A stretch of DNA of 64,000 bases from Bog-105 sp965277435 (GTDB lineage Bacteria > Acidobacteriota > Terriglobia > Bryobacterales > Bryobacteraceae): positions 3,472,001 through 3,536,000 of the forward strand of contig OZ255821.1 of the NCBI GenBank assembly GCA_965277435.1, given 5' to 3'. Made by a program: the position numbers and the translations under genes. The stretch's first letter is position 1; every line of letters begins with the position of its first letter. Positions 17,523-26,593 of the stretch are shown in pieces. Below the pieces are notes generated by a model. The model worked only from the letters and a program-made list of their open reading frames with translations, made no database searches and was not told the origin of the DNA.

Positions 17523-19358
17523 GTGACCGAAGAAGCCACTCAATCATCCGCCAAAGCGTGGCGCGACCGCCTGCAGGCCCTCAAGAACGTACCCCCGGTA
17601 TTGCGCATTGTCTGGAGTTCAGGGCCTTGGGTGGTCTCGCTCGGCCTGTTCTACCGCGTGCTCGTCTCTTTCGTTCCACTCGCCCAGGGCTACGTCGGCA
17701 AACGAATCATTGACTACATTCAGCAAATCAAAACTGGACATACCCGGTACACCGGCTACTCGGACTGGGTCTGGAAGCTTGTGCTGCTGGAGTTCGGTCT
17801 GGTCATTGCCGGCAACGTGTTCGGGCGAGTGATCGACTACTACGACCGCGTGCTGGCGGACCGTTATACGCGCCACGTGAGCATTCAGGTGATGGAGCAC
17901 GCCTCCGCCCTGGACCTGCAGGCCTACGAGAATCCGGTGTACTACGACCGGCTCGAACGAGCCCGAGTGCAAGCGACCGATCGTCTGGGAATGATTCAAT
18001 CGCTCGGCCGTTTGTTCCAGCAGGTTCTAACCACAGTCATTCTTTCTTCCGCCATCCTGTACTACTCGCCTTTGCTGCTGCTGATCCTGATTTTATGCGT
18101 GATTCCGGCGTTCCTGGGAGAGAGTCATTTCGCGTTCCTGAACTACGCCTTGAACTTTCGCCAGACGCCGGTCAAGCGCGAACTCGACTACCTCCGCCAG
18201 GTGGGCGGCAGCAAGGAAGCCGCGAAGGAACTGAAGCTATTCGGCTTGAGCGGCTTCCTTACCAAGCGTTTCACCAACCTCTCCGACCAGGTGCTCGACC
18301 AGAATCTCTCTCTTTCGCGGAGGCGTTTGCTGGCAGCGACTCCGCTTTCCATTCTGAGCACTGCCGGCTATTACGCCACCTACGTTTGGGTCATTTTCAA
18401 CACGGTGATTGGGAAAACGACGTACGGCGATTTTGTTTTTCTGACGGGCGCGGTTCTGAATGCTTCGTCGAACCTCTCGCTGATCTTTTCCACGCTCTCG
18501 GGAATCGCGGACCAGGCGCTTTTCCTCACCGATCTTCTGGCGTTTTTCCAGATGGAGCCAACGGTTCTCTCCAAACCCAACGCACTGCCCGCGCCGCGCC
18601 CCATTCGCGCCGGCTTCGAATTCCAGAACGTCTCCTTTCACTATCCCGGGCTCGATCGACTTATTCTGGACAATCTGAATTTCCGCCTCGAACCCGGCGA
18701 ACGTATCGCGCTCATTGGCCAGAACGGCCAGGGCAAAACCACCATCGTCAAGCTCATGACACGGCTCTACGATCCAAGCGGTGGACGCATTCTGCTCGAT
18801 GGCGTCGACTTGCGGGATTACGACATCGAGGATCTATGCCGGGAAATTGGCGTCATCTTCCAGGATTTCATGCGGTACGAAATGACGGCTCGCGAGAACA
18901 TCGCCGTAGGGCGTATCGAATTTCGCGACGATGACTTTCGGATCCACTCGGCAGCGGAAAAGAGTTTGGCTGACGGCGTCATCAGCCGCCTCCCTGAGCG
19001 TTATGAACAGATGTTGGGACGCCGTTTCGAAGGCGGCGTGGATCTATCGGGCGGCGAATGGCAGAAGATTGCGCTGGGCCGGGCCTATTTGCGGGAAGCG
19101 CAGGTGCTGATACTCGACGAACCAACCGCTGCACTCGACGCCAAAGCCGAGTTCGAAGTCTTCGAACGATTCAACGAACTGACCACCAGCAAAATGGCTC
19201 TCTTCATCTCGCACCGTTTTTCCACCGTGCGCATGGCGGAACGAATCATTGTGCTGGAGAATGGGAGTATAGCTGAAGAAGGCAATCACGATCGTCTGAT
19301 GGAGCGTGCCGGCCGCTACGCCGAAATGTTCGAGTTGCAAGCCGCCAGCTATCGTTGA
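17523..19358 (+). CDS. ABC exporter, fused membrane and ATPase domains (NdvA/MsbA-like)
   Basis: 611 residues from GTG 17523. The N-terminal 340 residues hold about six transmembrane helices of an ABC exporter; the rest is the ATPase. Motifs: GQNGQGKTTIVKLM (Walker A near residue 398), DLSGGEWQKIALGRAYL (signature near 508), VLILDEPTAALDAKAEF (Walker B and D-loop near 530) and LFISHRFSTVRMAE (H-loop). It works as a dimer exporting a hydrophobic or oligosaccharide substrate. Its stop overlaps the region in front of the glucan-synthase-like gene, a pairing reminiscent of rhizobial ndvA (cyclic glucan exporter) and ndvB. A role as flippase for the preceding polysaccharide operon, which lacks Wzx, is the alternative. 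Confidence 0.9.
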   Translation: MTEEATQSSAKAWRDRLQALKNVPPVLRIVWSSGPWVVSLGLFYRVLVSFVPLAQGYVGKRIIDYIQQIKTGHTRYTGYSDWVWKLVLLEFGLVIAGNVFGRVIDYYDRVLADRYTRHVSIQVMEHASALDLQAYENPVYYDRLERARVQATDRLGMIQSLGRLFQQVLTTVILSSAILYYSPLLLLILILCVIPAFLGESHFAFLNYALNFRQTPVKRELDYLRQVGGSKEAAKELKLFGLSGFLTKRFTNLSDQVLDQNLSLSRRRLLAATPLSILSTAGYYATYVWVIFNTVIGKTTYGDFVFLTGAVLNASSNLSLIFSTLSGIADQALFLTDLLAFFQMEPTVLSKPNALPAPRPIRAGFEFQNVSFHYPGLDRLILDNLNFRLEPGERIALIGQNGQGKTTIVKLMTRLYDPSGGRILLDGVDLRDYDIEDLCREIGVIFQDFMRYEMTARENIAVGRIEFRDDDFRIHSAAEKSLADGVISRLPERYEQMLGRRFEGGVDLSGGEWQKIALGRAYLREAQVLILDEPTAALDAKAEFEVFERFNELTTSKMALFISHRFSTVRMAERIIVLENGSIAEEGNHDRLMERAGRYAEMFELQAASYR

Positions 19359-19363
19359 TATCC

Positions 19364-22300
19364 ATGGCAGAACTCCCTGCAGAAACCGCAGCCCAAACCA
19401 CCACGCCGAAGTCTCCCGCTTCGCAGGACGAGCTTACCGAAGCCGAACTCGCCGGCTTACGCGAACAGGCGGTCCGCTCCGCGCGCGCTTGCTCCTGGGT
19501 GAGCGGAGTAAGCCCTTCGAAACGTCTGCGAGCCATTCACCACGATCTTCGGAAACGCCTCTCCGCCCTCGAGACAGAACTGTACCGGCTGCGGCCGGAA
19601 GAGCCGTCGGATGATCTGCGCTGGCTGCTCGACAATTTCCGTCTCGTTCGAACCGATCTCGATGGCATGCGCGATATGCTGCGTCCGCTGTCGCGATTGC
19701 CAGCCGTTCGCACTCAGACGGAAGAATCCATTCCGCGGGTCATTGTGCTTTCTCGCGCACTGCTGAACGCCACGGAAAATCGGGTCAACGAAGACATCTT
19801 CTCCGAGTTTGTGACGGCGATTGATAACGTCGAGCACCTTCGGCTGGCTGAACTAGGCGGCATGCTCGATGGGCTCAAAGTGGCTCTTCTCGAAGTAGTG
19901 GCGGACCGTGGTCCCAAAATCATAGCCGCTTTCCGGTCCGACGGACCACAGGCCCCTGCCATGGGGATGTCGCGCATTGTGACAAGCCTCCGCCTGATTG
20001 GGGAGCGCGACTGGCGCAGCATCGTCGAGCCTTTGTCGGTAGTTCATCGCGCGCTTCTCGACGATCCAGTTTACGGACGCATGGACTTCGAGAGTCGCGA
20101 AATCTACCGCCAGCGCATCGATAAGATCTCGCGCCGTTCCGATGTCAACGAACTGGAACTCGCCCGCTTAATCGTCCGCATGGCCAGTGAGGCCGAGGTC
20201 GACCTCAGCGCGTCCGATACACTCAGCGAGCGACTGCGCCACGTCGGCTATTATTTGCTGGATCCGGTCGGTTTGCAACAGCTTGGGTCTCGGATTGCCT
20301 ACCGGCCTTCGTTCACTTCTTCTTTACAGCGCTTCTTCCGCCGTTTTCCAGATGAAATTTATATTCTCGGCGTGGAGACGGTTGCGCTCCTTACTGTCGT
20401 GGTGCTGATTATGAGCATTGTCCGCACACAAGGCGGACTCGGTCTCATTGCGGGCGCTCTCCTGCTGCTCATTCCGGCCACACAAGCCGCTGTGGAGCTG
20501 GTGAATTATCTCGTCACGGCCGTCCTGACGCCACACCCTCTTCCGAAACTGGATTTCTCGCGTTCAGTCGACGCGAGCGCCGCCACCATGGTGGCGATTC
20601 CCACCCTCCTTATCAATGACAAGCAGATTCATCAACTGGTCGAAGATCTGGAAGTCCGCTACCTGGTAAACCGCGATCCTAATATCTTCTACGCTCTTCT
20701 CACCGATCTGCCGGACTCGGCCGAACCAGCCGGCGAACAGGACCGTCGCGTCGACCTTGCAATCGAACTGATCAACGAGTTAAATACGCGTTATGGCGAA
20801 GAACCCCACGGCGGTTTTTATCTGTTTCACCGTCACCGCGTTTACAATCCCCGCGAACATGCCTGGATGGGATGGGAGCGCAAACGCGGGAAGCTTCTCG
20901 ACCTCAATCAGCTTCTTCGGAATGTCTTCGATCCGTTCCCTGTCAAGACTGGCGACCTTAGCAAGCTGCCCTTGATTCGCTATGTCTTAACACTTGATTC
21001 CGATACTCAGTTACCTCGCGGCACCGCCCAGCGGCTAATCGGCGCCATGGCTCACCCCTTGAACCGGCCGGTGATCGATCCTGACTTGAACATTGTCACC
21101 AGCGGTTATGGCATTCTGCAGCCGCGTGTCGGCATCAGCGTACATTCTGCTTCCCGTTCGCGCCTGGCCAACATTTATTCCGGCCAGACAGGATTCGATA
21201 TCTACTCACGCGCTATATCCGATGTCTATCAGGACCTCTACGGCGAGGCTATCTTCACTGGCAAGGGCATCTATGACGTAGATGCCCTGCGCCAGGTACT
21301 CGAACATCGGTTCCCTCGCAATGCGCTGCTTAGCCACGATCTAATCGAAGGCGCTTATGCACGCGCCGGGCTGGCTTCGGACATCGAGGTGATTGACGAC
21401 TATCCATCGCACTACAGCGCCTACAATCGCCGCAAACATCGCTGGTTGCGCGGGGATTGGCAGATCGTTCGCTGGATTTTGAACAAAGTTCCGGACGAGT
21501 CGGGCCGATCCGTGGAGAATCCCACCTCGCTGGTTTCCCGCTGGAAAATTCTCGACAACCTGCGCCGCAGCCTGGTCGAACCGGCGACTTTTCTGCTGCT
21601 GGTAGCTGGTTGGTTCTGGCTTCCCGGCGGCCCGCGCTTCTGGACTCTCGTCACCGTGGCGCTGTTGTTCCTGCCCATCTACTTCCGGCTGATCTTTGCG
21701 CTGATTCGTACGACGGTCGCGAAAAACTGGATGGCTCTGCGCGATGCCATCTCTGATTTCTTTACTTCGCATATCAGCATCGTTCTAAACATCGCCTTCC
21801 TCGCGCACCAGGCACTCGTCGCAATCGACGCAATTTTGCGCACTGTGATCCGGAGTTCGATCACCCACACCCGTCTTCTCGAATGGGAGACAGCCACAGA
21901 AGCGGAATTGGGCATCCGCAAACGCACGCCCGTTGATATCTATCTCGACTGGGTGCCGGTTGTGGCGATCCTAATTGGCTGCGCGCTGTACTTTGAACCG
22001 GACGCTATTCCGTATGCTGTCCCGTTTCTTCTCCTCTGGGCCTTTTCAAAACTGATCAGTTACTGGCTCAACCGGTCCCCGTTCGAAGTCTTCGACCTCT
22101 CGGAAAAAGACCGTCTCTTTCTGCGGGAAGTGGCTTTGCGCACCTGGCGGTATTTCGCCGAATTCAGCAATGAGAAGAACCACTGGCTCATCCCGGACAA
22201 TGTGCAGGAACAGCCCTATCGCATCGCTGAAAGGCTTTCGCCGACCAACCTTGGTTTGCTCATAAACGCCCGTCAGGCGGCTCTTGAATTCGGCTTCATC

Positions 22301-23884
22301 ACCTTGCCTGAGTTCATTCAGCAGAGCGAATCTACATTGAATACTCTGCCGAAACTGCAGCGCTACATGGGCCATTTTCTGAACTGGTACGACAACATCT
22401 CGTTAAAGCCGTTGGGACAGCCCTTCATATCGAGCGTCGATAGTGGGAATCTGATTGCGTCTCTATGGAGTTTCAAAGAAGGGTGCATCGAGCTTCTGCG
22501 CAAACCGGTTATAAACGATAATGCTCTGGCCGGTGTCGCCGACCATTACCGGATGCTCGACCGAACATCCGCTCCGGCCGCTCTGGGCGCTATCCTCAAG
22601 CTGCATGGCACGCCCATGTGGCTGCCGGAGCTGCTTAAGTTCACGAACGACATTCCCACAGGCGGCAAGCCGGCAGATCCGAAGCAGCACGTCTCCTGGC
22701 CGGTCGAATTGCGCAACCGCATCGAAGCTATTCGTGAAGCGGTGCGCGACTTCTCGCCCTGGCTCCTCCCAGAATATGAACCGCTGCTTGCTCCAGGAGT
22801 TTTGGACCTGCCCGAAATAGCCCTGGCACCCGGCAGCGCCTCTGAGTTTTTTTTACAGATCGACGAGCGCCTTCGTTCGCTCACAGGCAAGACGGATCTG
22901 CCTCCCGGAATCTTGGATCTGGTCTATCAACTGCGTAATGAACTGCCTGCTTGCCGCGATCGAGTCCAAGCTATTGCCATTCGGCTGGAAGATCTCGTCT
23001 CGGTATCCGATGAACTGGCGGACGAAATGGGTTTTTCCGCGCTCATTAATCGTAGCCGCAATCTCTTGTCCATCGGCTACGACGTCACCGCTCAAAAGCT
23101 CAATCAGTCCTGCTACGACTTATTGGCGTCCGAAGCACGGACCGCTTCCTTTATCGCCGTGGCCAAAGAAGATCTTATTCAAGATGGATGGTTCCGTCTG
23201 GGCAGAAAACACACCGCCTGCGGGGGCGAAACCACTCTGATTTCCTGGACCGGAACCATGTTCGAATACCTGATGCCGGTGATCTGGATGCGCTCTCATC
23301 CGAATACGCTCCTCGATCGCGCCACACGATCTGCCGTGCGCGCCCAGCGGGCTTACACCGAGAAGCTGCGCCTGCCCTGGGGCATTTCAGAAGCCGCTTA
23401 TAGTCAGACCGATGCAGACGCCAACTACCAATACTCTGCTTTTGGGGTGCCGTGCCTGGCGCTCAGCTCGGACAAGTCGCGGGCACTCGTCATTTCGCCT
23501 TATTCCAGCTGCCTGGCGCTGATGATCGACCCGGTAAACTCGCTGAAAAATCTTCTGCGGATGCGCCGGAGCAAGCTACTCACTGAATACGGATTTTATG
23601 AATCGACCGATTACTCAGAATCGCCACGGCGCGGCTTGTTCAGTCCCAAAGGAGAGGTGGTTCGCTGCTGGATGGCTCACCACGAAGGGATGAGCCTGGC
23701 GGCCATTTGCAATGTCCTGCATGACTGGCCTTTCCAGCGATGGTTCCATGCCGAGCGTTTGGTCCAGGCCAGCGATCTCATCCTGCAGGAAAGACCGGTG
23801 CGTTCGAAGCCGGTCACCGATGCCCGCCCGCGCCGCAGCTTCTGGACAAAAGCGGCTAACTCGAGAGCGCGCGCTTCGGCGTAG
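19364..23884 (+). CDS. Cyclic beta-1,2-glucan synthase-like protein (NdvB N-terminal half: GT84 plus glycoamylase-type domain)
   Basis: About 1506 residues. ATG 19364 is chosen over an in-frame TTG at 19355 that overlaps the exporter stop; neither has a strong ribosome site. The glycosyltransferase core has the DxD-type YVLTLDSDTQLPRG (near residue 545) and RGDWQIVRW (near 697), flanked by membrane helices near 336-392 and 740-900. The C-terminal part is a glycoamylase/cyclisation-type domain (GGETTLISWTGTMFEYLMP, LPWGISEAAYSQTDADANYQ, CWMAHHEGMSLAAICN). Classical NdvB/Cgs proteins are about 2800 residues and end in a GH94 phosphorylase domain that sets ring size. That whole domain is absent here; the frame ends cleanly and a small gene follows nine bases later. 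Confidence 0.88.
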   Translation: MAELPAETAAQTTTPKSPASQDELTEAELAGLREQAVRSARACSWVSGVSPSKRLRAIHHDLRKRLSALETELYRLRPEEPSDDLRWLLDNFRLVRTDLDGMRDMLRPLSRLPAVRTQTEESIPRVIVLSRALLNATENRVNEDIFSEFVTAIDNVEHLRLAELGGMLDGLKVALLEVVADRGPKIIAAFRSDGPQAPAMGMSRIVTSLRLIGERDWRSIVEPLSVVHRALLDDPVYGRMDFESREIYRQRIDKISRRSDVNELELARLIVRMASEAEVDLSASDTLSERLRHVGYYLLDPVGLQQLGSRIAYRPSFTSSLQRFFRRFPDEIYILGVETVALLTVVVLIMSIVRTQGGLGLIAGALLLLIPATQAAVELVNYLVTAVLTPHPLPKLDFSRSVDASAATMVAIPTLLINDKQIHQLVEDLEVRYLVNRDPNIFYALLTDLPDSAEPAGEQDRRVDLAIELINELNTRYGEEPHGGFYLFHRHRVYNPREHAWMGWERKRGKLLDLNQLLRNVFDPFPVKTGDLSKLPLIRYVLTLDSDTQLPRGTAQRLIGAMAHPLNRPVIDPDLNIVTSGYGILQPRVGISVHSASRSRLANIYSGQTGFDIYSRAISDVYQDLYGEAIFTGKGIYDVDALRQVLEHRFPRNALLSHDLIEGAYARAGLASDIEVIDDYPSHYSAYNRRKHRWLRGDWQIVRWILNKVPDESGRSVENPTSLVSRWKILDNLRRSLVEPATFLLLVAGWFWLPGGPRFWTLVTVALLFLPIYFRLIFALIRTTVAKNWMALRDAISDFFTSHISIVLNIAFLAHQALVAIDAILRTVIRSSITHTRLLEWETATEAELGIRKRTPVDIYLDWVPVVAILIGCALYFEPDAIPYAVPFLLLWAFSKLISYWLNRSPFEVFDLSEKDRLFLREVALRTWRYFAEFSNEKNHWLIPDNVQEQPYRIAERLSPTNLGLLINARQAALEFGFITLPEFIQQSESTLNTLPKLQRYMGHFLNWYDNISLKPLGQPFISSVDSGNLIASLWSFKEGCIELLRKPVINDNALAGVADHYRMLDRTSAPAALGAILKLHGTPMWLPELLKFTNDIPTGGKPADPKQHVSWPVELRNRIEAIREAVRDFSPWLLPEYEPLLAPGVLDLPEIALAPGSASEFFLQIDERLRSLTGKTDLPPGILDLVYQLRNELPACRDRVQAIAIRLEDLVSVSDELADEMGFSALINRSRNLLSIGYDVTAQKLNQSCYDLLASEARTASFIAVAKEDLIQDGWFRLGRKHTACGGETTLISWTGTMFEYLMPVIWMRSHPNTLLDRATRSAVRAQRAYTEKLRLPWGISEAAYSQTDADANYQYSAFGVPCLALSSDKSRALVISPYSSCLALMIDPVNSLKNLLRMRRSKLLTEYGFYESTDYSESPRRGLFSPKGEVVRCWMAHHEGMSLAAICNVLHDWPFQRWFHAERLVQASDLILQERPVRSKPVTDARPRRSFWTKAANSRARASA

Positions 23885-23892
23885 GCAAGCCC

Positions 23893-24090
23893 ATGCCTCG
23901 CATCGCTATCGTCGGACTACTGTCGGCTCTGATCTGGATCGCCTGGTGCGTTCTTGTCATTACCACGCTGGTGCCGGCGATCCAGATCTACGTCACAATG
24001 TGGGGCTGGTTGCTGGCCTGGGTGCTTTGTATGTTGCCCGTGATTATCCTGGCGATCGTCGCTACTATTCGCGTCAGAGCGCGGAGTTAA
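23893..24090 (+). CDS. Small two-helix membrane protein
   Basis: 65 residues, ATG 23893, only eight bases after the glucan-synthase-like gene and same strand. Two hydrophobic helices (IAIVGLLSALIWIAWCVLVI and MWGWLLAWVLCMLPVIILAI) and a basic tail (RVRARS) give an inner-membrane hairpin. No known family recognised. Spacing suggests it belongs to the exporter/glucan-synthase operon and may be an accessory subunit. Confidence 0.55.
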   Translation: MPRIAIVGLLSALIWIAWCVLVITTLVPAIQIYVTMWGWLLAWVLCMLPVIILAIVATIRVRARS

Positions 24091-24189
24091 GGGCGCAAAG
24101 CGTTTCTTCGTAATAGTCTGTAGTTAGCTTCTCGTTGCAGCCGGTAAATCAGGCGGACTGATCCAGTAGCAGCTTCCCGCCCTCCCCGG

Positions 24190-24561
24190 TTACGGATCGC
24201 GATGTGGCGAAAACCTGTCGTGGATCAAAGCCGTCAGAATGTCTTGAACTGTCAGCGTGGAAAGGTCTGCCCGGCCGCGGCGCGCCAAGCTGTCCAGCAC
24301 GAGAACTTTCATTTGGAACGCCGCCAGTCCATCGGACCGGGAACGGCCAGCCGGCGTCACCGTGAACCAATCGATGACCGCCTGGCGTCGCCCAGGCATC
24401 TTTCCTGCAAGGGTCTCCGCGCAACGCAAGACGTAGGCCGAGCGCTGAGCCTGCGTCGGCAGGGACTGCCACTCCGTGAGCGAAAGCGCCGGCACGATCG
24501 CAGGCGTCAAGAGGCAAAAAGCGATCATCGCGAGCAGCGGGCGGACGAAATAGGTATTCAC
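24190..24561 (-). CDS. Small secreted hypothetical protein
   Basis: 123 residues from a GTG start. A signal peptide is clear (MNTYFVRPLLAMIAFCLLTP then AIVPALS). The mature part (SLTEWQSLPTQAQRSAYVLR, QAVIDWFTVTPAGRSRSDGL) is helical and has no recognised motif. Convergent with the small membrane gene, about 100 bases apart, with nothing else identified between them. An overlapping frame on the same strand (24149-24517) has no signal sequence and is less likely. Confidence 0.5.
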   Translation of the reverse strand: MNTYFVRPLLAMIAFCLLTPAIVPALSLTEWQSLPTQAQRSAYVLRCAETLAGKMPGRRQAVIDWFTVTPAGRSRSDGLAAFQMKVLVLDSLARRGRADLSTLTVQDILTALIHDRFSPHRDP

Positions 24562-24603
24562 TTGGCGGAACTTTCCTGCCCTGCTATCTCTGCGCCTGAC
24601 GAG

Positions 24604-24918
24604 TTAGTGTGGTTTTGGTTGTGAACATAGGCCGCCTTTAATGCTGGGAGCCGCAAGATGGCAAATCGAAGGTATACCCGGTGAGCATATCCTGACGCCA
24701 ACACGAATCGAGAGGAAATCAGCCCGCGAGGTTTTGATTTCGTAGCAGCCGCGCTTTATGGCCAAGTCAGGAAGGCAGCTAAGCGCAAATGCATCGAGGC
24801 CTTGAGCGAAGTTATTTCGGTGGCCGGTGCTCAGGCGAAGTTCACGCAGAAAGAGCCATTGGGACGCTTGTGCATGAAGAGCGTTCTCGGCGATGTCGAG
24901 GAGCGCGGGAGAGGTCAC
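24604..24918 (-). pseudogene. Degenerate remnant of a nuclease-like/DNA-metabolism gene
   Basis: The readable frame contains LDAFALSC followed by GCYEIKTSRADFLS, which matches the core of a small phage/plasmid-associated family normally continuing into a FYFV-type strand and a CGL segment. Here the conserved continuation is lost after RADFLSI, and traces of it (GYTFDLPSCG) can be read in another frame just downstream. This points to a frameshifted and truncated gene. The GTG start and weak ribosome site add doubt. Family assignment is from memory of the EIK-SRADF motif only. Confidence 0.35.
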
Positions 24919-24994
24919 CAGAGTGCAAGTCTCAACTTATACTAAGGTTGCGTTCGTTGCTTCATAGTTTGCGATTCTTCGGGTTTGCGATTTA

Positions 24995-26593
24995 TTGGTT
25001 TTGCGATTCTTACTGATTGGTTTGATGGCAGTCGCGGGTTCGGCGGCACTGTTTGAAGCGGGCTTGCCGAAGGGGCTGGATTTCGTACACCGGAACTCGC
25101 CGACGCCTCAGAAGTATTTGATCGAGACGATGGGGGGCGGCGTGGCGCTGCTCGATTACAATCACGATGGACTGCTCGACATTTTCTTTGTCAACAGCGG
25201 CGATCCGAAGACGCTTAATCGAAACGATCCGCGCAACTGGAACCGGTTATACCGCCAGAACCGGGACGGCAGTTTTACGGACGTGACCGAACAGGCAGGG
25301 CTGGCCAACGCGGGCGATGGGAACTATGGGATGGGCGTGGCCGCCGCTGATTACGACAACGACGGCAACACGGATTTGTTCGTCACGAGTTACGGTCATA
25401 ACGTCTTGTATCACAACAACGGCGACGGCACCTTCACGGATGTAACTGCGCAGGCCGGGGTTGCGGGCGGGGGTTGGTCAGTCTCGGCGGGATTTTTTGA
25501 TTACGATAACGACGGCAAGCTGGATCTATTTGTAACGCGGTACATGCAGTGGGATGTAAAGCACAGCAAAGTTTGCGCGCGAGAGACGTATTGTCCGCCG
25601 GGCGAGTTTCCTGCGACAACGAGCCTGCTGTATCGCAACCGCGGTGATGGCGCCTTCGAGGATGTGAGTGTGCGCTCCGGAATTGCGGCGCATCCGGGTC
25701 GCGCACTCGGCGTAGCGTTCAATGATTACGACGGCGATGGCTTCACCGATATTTTCGTGGCGAACGATGGCATGGAGCAGTTCCTGTTTCACAACAACAA
25801 GAACGGAACGTTTACCGAGTGCGCGCTCGATGCGGGTGTGTCGCTGTCGGATAACGGGAAACCATATGCCGGGATGGGTGTGGATTTTCGGGATTACGAC
25901 AACGATGGGCGGCCGGATATTGTGGTCACCAATTTAGCGAAGCAGATTTACGCGGTCTATCACAATGACGGCAACCGGGTGTTCAGCTATCGAAGTCTGG
26001 AGACGGGCCTGGGCGTGCTCTCGGCAGGCAGTTCGGGCTGGGGCATGCGGCTCGAAGATTTTAATAATGATGGCTGGAAAGATCTGTTTGTGGCGCAGAG
26101 TCATGTGATGGATAACGTGGGGATGATCGATCCTTCGATGCACTATCTGGAGCCGCCGCTGGTGGCGTTGAATCACGGCGGCCGATTCGAGCGAGCCGAT
26201 AGTGGGAGCAGCCTGGCGGTGGCGGGGCGGGGTGCGGCCTTTGGCGATTTGGATAATGACGGGTCGATGGATGTGGTGATGACGGTGCTTGGCGGTAGGC
26301 CTGTGGTGTTTCATAACCGCGCCGGCGCCGGGGCGCATTGGTTGACGATCACGCTGTGTGGCGTGCGCAGTAATCGTGATGGGTTCGGGGCACGGCTAAA
26401 AGTGAACGGGCAATGGCAGTATGCCACTTCAGCCGGCAGTTATGCTTCGGCAAGTGATAAACGGGTGCATGTCGGGTTGGGCGCGGAGCGGACGGCGACG
26501 ATTGAAATCTGGTGGCCCTCGGGCGTGCATCAGGTTTTGAAAGACGTAAAGGCAGACCAGTTTCTGAACGTGAAGGAAGAGGAAAGTCACTGA
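24995..26593 (+). CDS. Secreted CRTAC1-family protein (FG-GAP/VCBS repeats with ASPIC/UnbV domain)
   Basis: 532 residues. The TTG at 24995 gives a signal peptide (MVLRFLLIGLMAVAGSAAL); the next ATG at 25025 would cut it short. The body is a run of calcium-binding FG-GAP-like repeats: LLDYNHDGLLDIFFVN, AAADYDNDGNTDLFVT, FFDYDNDGKLDLFVT, FNDYDGDGFTDIFVA, FRDYDNDGRPDIVVT, LEDFNNDGWKDLFVA and FGDLDNDGSMDVVMT, which should form a beta-propeller. The end (about residue 450 on: NRDGFGARLKVNG, EIWWPSGVHQVL) is the ASPIC/UnbV domain. Extracellular or periplasmic; substrate unknown. It overlaps the next TPR gene by one base (TGATG), a pairing common in Acidobacteriota. Confidence 0.92.
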   Translation: MVLRFLLIGLMAVAGSAALFEAGLPKGLDFVHRNSPTPQKYLIETMGGGVALLDYNHDGLLDIFFVNSGDPKTLNRNDPRNWNRLYRQNRDGSFTDVTEQAGLANAGDGNYGMGVAAADYDNDGNTDLFVTSYGHNVLYHNNGDGTFTDVTAQAGVAGGGWSVSAGFFDYDNDGKLDLFVTRYMQWDVKHSKVCARETYCPPGEFPATTSLLYRNRGDGAFEDVSVRSGIAAHPGRALGVAFNDYDGDGFTDIFVANDGMEQFLFHNNKNGTFTECALDAGVSLSDNGKPYAGMGVDFRDYDNDGRPDIVVTNLAKQIYAVYHNDGNRVFSYRSLETGLGVLSAGSSGWGMRLEDFNNDGWKDLFVAQSHVMDNVGMIDPSMHYLEPPLVALNHGGRFERADSGSSLAVAGRGAAFGDLDNDGSMDVVMTVLGGRPVVFHNRAGAGAHWLTITLCGVRSNRDGFGARLKVNGQWQYATSAGSYASASDKRVHVGLGAERTATIEIWWPSGVHQVLKDVKADQFLNVKEEESH

